Source: Exophiala sp. HKRS030
Taxonomy: Eukaryota; Ascomycota; Eurotiomycetes; Chaetothyriales; Herpotrichiellaceae
DNA: 64,000 bases
Direction: 5' to 3'
NCBI GenBank assembly: GCA_023897205.1
Contig: JAHWDD010000001.1
Span: 4,712,001-4,776,000, forward strand
A program made the position numbers and the translations under genes. Positions 56,887-64,000 of the stretch are shown here, one piece after another. The notes under the pieces were generated by a model. That model ran no database searches, had not been told where the DNA came from, and worked only from the letters and a program-made list of their open reading frames with translations. How positions within the stretch are numbered: the first letter of the stretch is position 1; every line of letters begins with the position of its first letter.

Positions 56887-57205
56887 GCTGCTGTGATTAT
56901 GTTGTCTTTCCCCAAAGAGCAGGTACAAAGTGCAGGAGTGGAAACGAATAAGTGACGAGATGTCGAAGTGGCATCATGTCAAAGTGAGACGAAAACAACC
57001 TAGAACGGGAGACTGCAGGCAGCATGCTGTAATTATGCTTGAGTGAATAAACATTAAGTGGCAGTGAGGTCCTGCCGCGCTTGGGGTTAATGCTCTTTGT
57101 CATGCAGCTGCGTTTGCTCAATATCGAGTCACTTACATTATTTTACTCCCTCATCAGCATATCTTGAGTTTGGAGTTCTAAGCAATCCTTGTATTCGGAG
57201 GCAGG
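56887..57205. promoter_or_regulatory. Short divergent promoter, Hsp70-like gene and coiled-coil gene
   Basis: Only about 320 bp separate two start codons that point apart, so the two genes probably share control elements. No known site stands out. Confidence 0.45.
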
Positions 57206-58884
57206 ATGGCAGGAGCTTGGATTGCGAAGAAAATCGGTGGCTATATGCCCGTCAACAGCCTTGGCCACGCGCATAGCAGCAGAAGCAACAGCACAAGAGC
57301 TGGGGAAGCAAGAAGACACACGTCAGATGAAGCCGCCGTAACTGATCAAACCCAGGATCGAACTCAATGTCAATCTCAGCTCTCAGAACACCCAAAAATA
57401 TCCCAGGATCTGAGTATCCCCAGGGCTAAGCATTCAAGCCACGGCAATAACCTTCCGGCCACCGAATGGCAGATCAAAGTATGTAAGAAAACGCTTCTGG
57501 GTTGAACTAGATCTGACAAAAGGAGGGAGCCACTGCAAGAGAGATTGCCGAGACAAACTCCACAGACACAACCAGCCTGTTGACACATATGAATCAGGAT
57601 AAGATGACTCCTCGCACGCAACCAGCTGTAAAGCAAGCCGAGTATCAAACAGATGAGATCTTGTCATGGGACGGGGAGAGGCGTGTCCAAGACCCTTTAG
57701 AGTTGGTACACCACTTTGCTGAGGAGCAGGACAGTCTTTACACCTGCCTAGACATGAAAGAAAGGAAAATCAGTCGGCTTCAACGATGCTTGGCTGAACA
57801 GAGCCGTTGTCTAGCATCCCAGGAAAACCAGCATAAAGAGATTATGAATCAGCTAGTAGCCACTCGGTGCGAGCTAGCTCAATCTCAAAAACAGATTGCG
57901 TTTTTGAACAGCAATCTAGAAGATTGCAAAGAGCGCATTTTCGCGATACAGCCAGCACAAGGAATGTCAGACAATCAACTTCTTGATCTGTACAAGCCGA
58001 TTTGCGAAGGCATCGAGGAATGGCTCCATTTGTACTGTGGTGATATCGTTGACACAATTGTGTTTATGGCCAACGCTCAGGCCCAAGAAAAGTCCAGTTC
58101 GTGGGTTTGGTTACTTTTCTGTGAGGAGGAGCTACAGAACACCTTGAACCACCAACCCATCGACAAGGCAATGCTTGCGTCGTTTGTGTTCCGAATCATG
58201 CACAGCCAGATCTTGAGGAAGTCTTGTCCAATGGCAGGCCTGGGTGTTGAGAGTGAGAAAATCCTAAATACACTCACCCGTTCGATCGCCAAAATACAGC
58301 CCGCTAAAGGTGAGCTACCACAGGATTCGCTTTGCCAATACTGACAATTTGAAGACAGTGAGAGTTGCCAGATGTGGAAGATGGATATGCACCGTGCACT
58401 GAGAGCGTCCCAGAGAATGATAGTTATGGAGGAAGCTGGTGTCCAGCAAACAACGCGCATAATTTTACACTGCTTGGAGGCTGTTGTACCGGAAATAAGC
58501 CAAAATCAGGAAATGCAGGATGAAATGCACAAGATTGTTTGCATGGCCGCAGACCTGGCGAAAAACATCCGTATCAACATGGCAGAGTATTCTTTCAGGT
58601 GGTCTCTGGACTCACAGTCTAGCGCCGAGGAGAGAATCATGATGAAGGGTGAGATCAAGAACTACTCCATCATCGACAGCAACACTGGTCTTCCTTTAAG
58701 AGCTTCCAGCAAAGTACTTGCAAGTCAGGACGGGAGGGTTGGGGAGATGCTGAGCTGTATATTTCCAGGTCTTGCCCGACAGGATACTCGCCAAGACAGA
58801 TGGACCGAGTTGTGCAAGCCAGTCATCGTTGTCAAGTTCGACCATGAGATACCTCGTGGTGGGAGGCCCAAAGCTCTTGTCTAA
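57206..58884 (+). CDS. Uncharacterised protein with coiled coil, 529 residues
   Basis: Exons 57206-57478, 57523-58309 and 58355-58884 join to 1590 nt. The first intron (44 nt) has GTATGT and CTGACAAAAG. The second (45 nt) has GTGAGC and a CTGAC branch, and ends GAAG. Residues 1-120 are polar and probably disordered. A coiled coil follows at about 150-215 (rich in Gln, Glu, Arg and Lys, e.g. RCLAEQSRCLASQENQHKE). A folded helical region comes after it with YKPICEGIEEWLHLYCGDIVD and SSWVWLLFCEEELQN, then a C-terminal region with GRVGEMLSCIFPGLARQD. I do not recognise the family. Layout (disordered N-terminus, coiled coil, helical core) resembles many uncharacterised filamentous fungal proteins. 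The shared promoter with an Hsp70-like ATPase suggests a functional tie, unproven. Confidence 0.65.
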
Positions 58885-59442
58885 GACGGGAAGTACAGCA
58901 GAATATGGGGTGCAGCAAATTCCGCAAAGATGTTGACAGGAAGTATCCAGAAGCCCGCAGATTGGAGATTGTTAGGAGTCAGAACCAAGGTATTGATGAG
59001 CTGGAGAAGATAGATGGCTAGCTGAGTGGACAGGAACTGGACGACAATGTGGAGTGCTTCAAAGACTCAAAGGAAAGGTACCTGCCACAAGCAAGATCAG
59101 AGTCTGCGAATAGCTGAGCAGTCGAATAGGCTTCTAGATTGAATGACATGTTAACCAAATGATCCTTTGATCGCGTGTCCTACAATAGGTACCTAGGGAG
59201 GTACGGAGGTAGTTACGGAAGCTTGATACGGAGTGGACTGGAAGTTGCTTGTCGTCGCCACTAGTCATACTACCTTAGTCATCAATTCCTTGGCCACATT
59301 AACCTAAACAGGAGTAGCGTCCACCCTGCGAAATGATGGACCACGACTTTTTGCCATGTCGCTTTCAAAACCAGAGGTACGAATTACCAATTTCCCATCA
59401 TCGACTCACCCATTTCCACAAGAGATCTTTTGATACATTACA
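58885..59442. other. Intergenic region upstream of eIF3g
   Basis: No gene is recognised. It contains GGTACGGAGGTAGTTACGG and ATACGGAGTGG near 59200-59235, related to the interspersed motif. Confidence 0.5.
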
Positions 59443-60496
59443 ATGTCCAAAACTGCAAGGTACGTGCGCAATCTCCAGCGCTCTGATCGCAAACACCATC
59501 TTCAGAAGGAAGCCTGTTACTGACATGGAATTTTCCCGACCCATCAAACAGCCGCCCCGACTGGGCAGACGATGTGTCCGACTCTGAACAAATCGACCCA
59601 TCCGCCCTCCCCCCTCCAGTCACCACAGTCAACAAGGACGGCACCAAGACGACGATATCCTACCGACTCGACGACCAAGGGCGCAAGGTCAGGGTGACGC
59701 GCAAGACCCGCACGACCGTCCACAAGGAGCGAGTGAACCCCGTGGTGGCGGAGCGGAGGGAATGGGCCAAGTTCGGTCTGGAAAAGGGGAAACCCAAGGG
59801 GCCACAACCCGACACGACGTCGGTCGGCGAGAACATTGTGTTCCGGCCCAGCAGGGACTGGAAGAACGTGCAGGCCGAGGAGGCGAAGGCGGGAGGCGGC
59901 AAGGTCGAGGAGAAGAGCCTCAAGGAACAACTCAGAGACAAAAAGGTCAAGTGCCGTATCTGCCAGGGCGAACATTTCACCGCGAGGTGCCCGTTCAAGG
60001 ACACGATGGCCCCCGCCGACGACGGCGCCACACCCGTCGCCGACCCCATGGCCGAGGACGACGAGAGCAAAGCCGCAGGTGGCTTGGGAGCGGGTGGTAG
60101 CAGCTACGTGCCTCCTCACTTGAGAAAAGGTGCCCAGGGCGCAGGCGAGAGGATGGGCGGCAAGTTCGAGAGAGACGATCAGGCCACACTACGTGTCACA
60201 AACGTGAGTTCCTCTCCAGACCAGAAAATCTTTGTGCGTACACACACTGACAAGCGTTTTCCTATTCACAGGTTTCCGAAATGGCGGAAGAATCAGAGAT
60301 CCGTGAACTCTTCGAGCGGTTCGGTCGCATCACCCGGATATTCTTGGCTAAAGACCGAGAGACGCAACGTGCCAAAGGCTTTGCTTTTGTATCTTATGTG
60401 GACCGGGCAGATGCTGCGAGAGCATGTGAAAAGATGGACGGTTTCGGTTATAGACATTTAATCTTGAGGGTCGAATTTGCAAAGAAGCCGAACTAG
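59443..60496 (+). CDS. TIF35: Translation initiation factor eIF3 subunit g
   Basis: Exons 59443-59459, 59552-60203 and 60272-60496 join to 894 nt, 297 residues, the family length. The tiny first exon (17 nt) supplies MSKTA, and the splice restores SRPDWADD, which is typical of the eIF3g start. Subunit g belongs to the eIF3 complex on the 40S ribosome and helps scanning and reinitiation. It has the N-terminal eIF3i-binding part, the zinc knuckle [18 protein letters not shown], a Gly-rich YVPPHLRKG stretch, and a C-terminal RRM with RNP2 LRVTNV and RNP1 KGFAFVSY. The second intron falls inside RNP2, after TN. No anomaly is seen. Confidence 0.95.
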
Positions 60497-60588
60497 ACTG
60501 TTCGTCCTGAAAGGAGGGAGGCCATGAAGCACGTTACCTTCTGCGGATGGGTATTATGAGATTCTAGATGAAAATAGCAAAATTTGTA

Positions 60589-61125
60589 TCATGACACAAA
60601 AGCTCTTCGGCATGGATTTGGCCCCTTCGTATTCTGTTCAGATATATATTCTTGGAAGCTTAAGGCCTCCGGGGTTGCATTGTTTCGTCTCTCCTTCTCT
60701 AGTCGTCCCAAGATATCAGGGTAGATTACAGACAGTTTGTGAGCAGTGGCGGAGTAATGTAGGTATGCAAGACTGCCAACACACTCGCAGTACTGGTACA
60801 TCTTCACCAGTCGCTGCAGGCCCGGTCCTTGTTCCTCCGTCGCTCTTCCCGCGTGATATGCATTCAGAGGTTGCCGAAAGGCACCGTATGAGAACATCAT
60901 GACCATTGGTAGTCTATTCCTATTTTTGAGCCATGATTTGCCTGTCAGTTCGAGCGCAAGGATGTCCAATGGTGCGTTGTCAGAGGCGCAGGAGGCAAGA
61001 AGAGACCACTCAGCTCCGTGTGGGCAGAGCCGTAGCCATAGTAGAAGAGTCACCCACAGAAAAACACACGAAAAGAAGCTGAGCATCTGGATCTTGGCCG
61101 GCATGTCTAGCACTTTTCTGGCCAC
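60589..61125 (-). CDS. Hypothetical 178-residue protein with one N-terminal hydrophobic segment
   Basis: This is an intact single-exon frame converging on eIF3g. Residues about 14-33 (QMLSFFSCVFLWVTLLLWLR) form one membrane-length hydrophobic stretch, which could be a signal anchor. The rest is soluble, with LKNRNRLPMVMMFSYGAFRQ. I recognise no family. The length is above what is common by chance here, but no splice or promoter feature supports it, so this is only a possible gene. Confidence 0.3.
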   Translation of the reverse strand: MARKVLDMPAKIQMLSFFSCVFLWVTLLLWLRLCPHGAEWSLLASCASDNAPLDILALELTGKSWLKNRNRLPMVMMFSYGAFRQPLNAYHAGRATEEQGPGLQRLVKMYQYCECVGSLAYLHYSATAHKLSVIYPDILGRLEKERRNNATPEALSFQEYISEQNTKGPNPCRRAFVS

Positions 61126-62210
61126 CTCAGAGACATAATGGATTTAGGCATGCATGAACACGTCAGTATGACTCCCGACGCATGACACCTCGTGAAGAGC
61201 TCCTTGTATGGGTGTGGGAGCTCTGTTGGCATGGGCTAGCAGCGGAGCCGCGGATCAAGGGGGCACTGAATCATGACAAGCAGGAATATCGGGGGCCGTA
61301 GTCATTCTGTTGTTGACGGTTAAAATCAAAATGACCAGATAGGGCAATATTATCCCAGGGCTGCTTTTGCCCGTTGGCCGGTTCGGAAGCGGTGATATCA
61401 ACTATCCCGTCTGAGACCATACATCTCGGGGTGTTCTCGTGGTCGCCCTGGACCTGCAACGGGGAAGCACAAGCCGTCGGAAACTGTTCAATCGCGTTCG
61501 AGAGATGATTGAGAAGACTGACCTGGCACAGCATCGCAGCACCCCTGCCTCTCCCCAGAAAGAGTCTTTCTAGATTGTTGTGTTGGTTGGGACGCGGAAG
61601 GAAACCAGAATCATCTTCTAGGATAATTACAGATAGAGATGACTGCAGGGGTATAGGGGCGGCCAGGAGACAGAAACAATGATCGGGAGCATAACGCTGT
61701 GTCGGGCTCAGCTGGACGATGACCTCTGCGGACCCGACACAACCGCTTGCAAGTCACACGGATGGCGAGACCGCTGGCGAACAGGTGGTCCGAGCTGAGA
61801 AAGAGGCGGTCGCCGTACAACGTGTCAAGGTCGCATGATTTGTCAAAGCATCAAAGGCATGATGGCGAGGCCCTCTCCAAAGGGCCGAACCAGGGATTTG
61901 ACAACAAGGCTGGACAGGACATTCGACGCCGATTGCTTCGTTCACCGGGTATTGTAGCAGTTTTGGCGGCCCCGGAATACTTCTCCACGCACTTACTAAG
62001 TCCCATCCTGAAATATGTCGTGCAGGATTATGACCCTGATCCATGGCATACACGCGGCTTGCAATACGGAATCCGAATGGAAGAACAGGGTGTCAGGAAT
62101 CGCTCAAGCCGACGTTTATGCGCACCGAATTGGTTTGATGGCAAGGTCCCACCCTTGCGTGGCTGGTTTGCTCTTGACCAAGGCGTATATTTCCGGGGCA
62201 ATATGGAGTC

Positions 62211-62264
<54 letters not shown>

Positions 62265-64000
62265 GAAACATCGAATCGAGCGGAGAAGAGCCTGGAGGAG
62301 GATCCATACGAGTACATGTGGTAGCGGAAAAGAATTCATGGTTCTGGTGGGGGAGAGATGGAAATTGTGCTGATCTATTGTCTTTCTGATGATTGGCTGC
62401 CGACTTCTTGTAGATGAAAATTGACTGAGATGCGCTGAACTGGATTGCCTTGACGGTACCGGCTGTAGTAAATCATGGTGGTGGTGGTAGTAATAGTAGT
62501 TGTTGTCGTCGTCTTCGCAGTGCCTGGCAATAGGGATCACGGAGGAGAAACAAGAGGCAGGTCGTTGATGGTGTCAATGTCAATAGTCGATAGTCGTTGT
62601 GTCATTTGCCGTCATCGCCATCACCGTCGCCCTCAGTTTTCTCCTCTTCCCTGCCTTGTACCATTCGATCTTCTCAACCCATCCACCAATCCTCTTCCAA
62701 TTCCCTGGTTTCCCCTGATCCGTTTAATGGCATACAGTCTCCGACAATTGTGTGGGTTGCCATCGGCGGTACCTACGACTGTGAGGCGACGCGGGTCCGC
62801 CCGCAATTCCCTGCTTCCCCCCTGTTCCCTCGACGTTTCAGACACTATGATGGCATCTTCGCTGCAGTTGTACACGACATGTTGATGACTTGCAGGTGTC
62901 AACAGGCTACGGCCCGTATTTTCCTCTGAGAACAGGCCTCACGTAACCAATCAATGTTCCCAACGAACTCCATCCTTTTCTCGCCGTCTTTTGCAGTGCG
63001 GGACCCCTTCAGTCTTGGGCTGAACTCCCAGGCATGACTGCCCAGGCAACCTTGGCATGATTGGGTACTTCGGACATTGGTCCCTGGGGGGTTCAATATC
63101 CCTCCTTCATCGGCAAGCAGCTTTACCCGACACGAAAGAACTGTCTTCCCTTTGGGATCGTGCGTGGCAACCCCTTTGTTCATGCCACCTTCTGCATCCT
63201 GTTGGCGTCCTGCCAGTCGGGGTATTTCCTCCTGGCTGGGCCATGTTCGTGGAGAGTAGGAAACTCTTTCCCAAAGGCACAAGGATTCGCCCTTGCCGTA
63301 ATTATCGGCCCATTCGCTACTTCACAAGCTGGCCAGCGATCGGCTCATCGGGAGGCGGCTTCGTGCGCCTAGGTCTATTTAGGTTCAGGCATCACATTTC
63401 CTTGTCCACATCGGTCCCGTATGATGACCCCTGCACTTGAATACCTCTTGGAGGCGTTTGGCCGGCTCATCCTCGCGTCTACTCTACAGAGCGACTCCGC
63501 CGATGTATGCCACATGGCCCTTGAGTGAGACCATGATCCATGGCGAACAAAGACATCTGGTAGGTGGGCCCCATGAACAAGGCCTTTTCCTTTTATTCCA
63601 GGTGACGATATGGAATGATTTTTGTCTCCAAGACTTACTTATCGGTTGGGCTCCAGGCGGTCTGGTATAGACCAGGATCTTGGTCTGGGTCGTGGACAAC
63701 TGAAACAACATCTGCAAGGACCTGGTTGGAAGAGCTCTTTGTTCCTGCATTTAGGTCCAACTTTGTATCATTTCTTCCAAATCCTCCTTGATGCTGCCTA
63801 CAAGAATGATGATACGACGGCCAAGCCATGGCTGTGGCAATTTTTAGCTGATGCAGGGCTGTTGAAGAAGGCCGGCTGCAGGACAGTCAGGCGGTCTGAA
63901 GACTCAGATGTGATGGCCCAGTGATTCATTGGCTCTCAAGGATATGCAGCCTCCCATGCAATGGTCCTTGCCCACATCGTTTGGTTAATGCTGCTCCTTC
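61126..64000. other. Right-end region without recognised genes
   Basis: Frames up to about 208 codons occur on both strands, but none resembles a known family, and the longest runs through the GA microsatellite. TGG/TAG/TCG trinucleotide-like runs are present near 62475-62520. A gene starting beyond the right edge could have its promoter here. Confidence 0.4.
62217..62255. repeat. AG/CT dinucleotide microsatellite
   Basis: This is an uninterrupted run of about 19 AG units, bordered by imperfect AGAGAAAG copies on both sides. In one frame it would encode alternating Glu-Arg. It is likely to vary in length between isolates. Confidence 0.95.

Noticed and set aside
61747..62373. 208-codon frame at the right end
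   Set aside because: It depends on the AG microsatellite for part of its length and shows no family likeness.
1..64000. CRISPR array, bacterial operon or phage elements
   Set aside because: Intron-rich fungal genes throughout; no spaced direct repeats.

Overview
The window is nuclear DNA of a filamentous ascomycete (Pezizomycotina). The evidence is many short introns (41-126 nt) with GT..AG ends and CTGAC/CTAAC-type branch sites, fungal-only families (Zn2Cys6 factors, Clr5 domain, MAL-type sugar porter, fungal amino-acid permease), and core fungal genes (ORC4, HPPK-DHPS, eIF3g). The order within Pezizomycotina cannot be fixed from the sequence. Where frames change, exon junctions were worked out by hand so that the joined reading frame closes.

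Layout. 0-1.9 kb: a Zn2Cys6 regulator running off the left edge. 2-8.1 kb: a gene-poor block rich in GTACGAGTAC/TACGGAGTA motifs. 9.1-12.1 kb: a C2H2 plus fungal_trans regulator behind a long pyrimidine-rich leader. 14.5-16.6 kb: a maltose/alpha-glucoside permease. 18.1-20.7 kb: ORC4. 20.7-27.5 kb: gene-poor, with one possible small spliced gene. 27.5-29.7 kb: a Clr5/TPR-like protein. 31.3-47.3 kb: a catabolic cluster. 48.4-50.1 kb: an MFS exporter-type transporter. 50.4-52.1 kb: HPPK-DHPS of folate synthesis. 53.0-54.5 kb: nitronate monooxygenase. 54.9-58.9 kb: a divergent pair, an Hsp70-like ATPase and an unrecognised coiled-coil protein. 59.4-60.5 kb: eIF3g. 61-64 kb: no gene recognised.

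The most interesting part is the cluster at 31.3-47.3 kb: M20 deacylase, SSADH-like aldehyde dehydrogenase, copper amine oxidase, Zn2Cys6 regulator, amino-acid permease, an EutA/maleate-isomerase-like protein (broken), and an M24 hydrolase-fold protein that has lost the metal ligands, as creatinase and the bacterial ectoine hydrolase EutD/DoeA have. This set resembles bacterial ectoine degradation (ring-opening hydrolase, deacetylase, semialdehyde dehydrogenase), with a copper amine oxidase where bacteria use a transaminase. The amine oxidase ends in SRL and the dehydrogenase in SKL, both peroxisomal targeting signals, so the two would work in sequence in the same organelle. The substrate assignment is inference.

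Three accessory genes (left-edge Zn2Cys6 factor, EutA-like gene, Hsp70-like gene) each carry a single-base frame change, while none of the core genes does. This points to real gene decay rather than uniform sequencing error, though error cannot be excluded.
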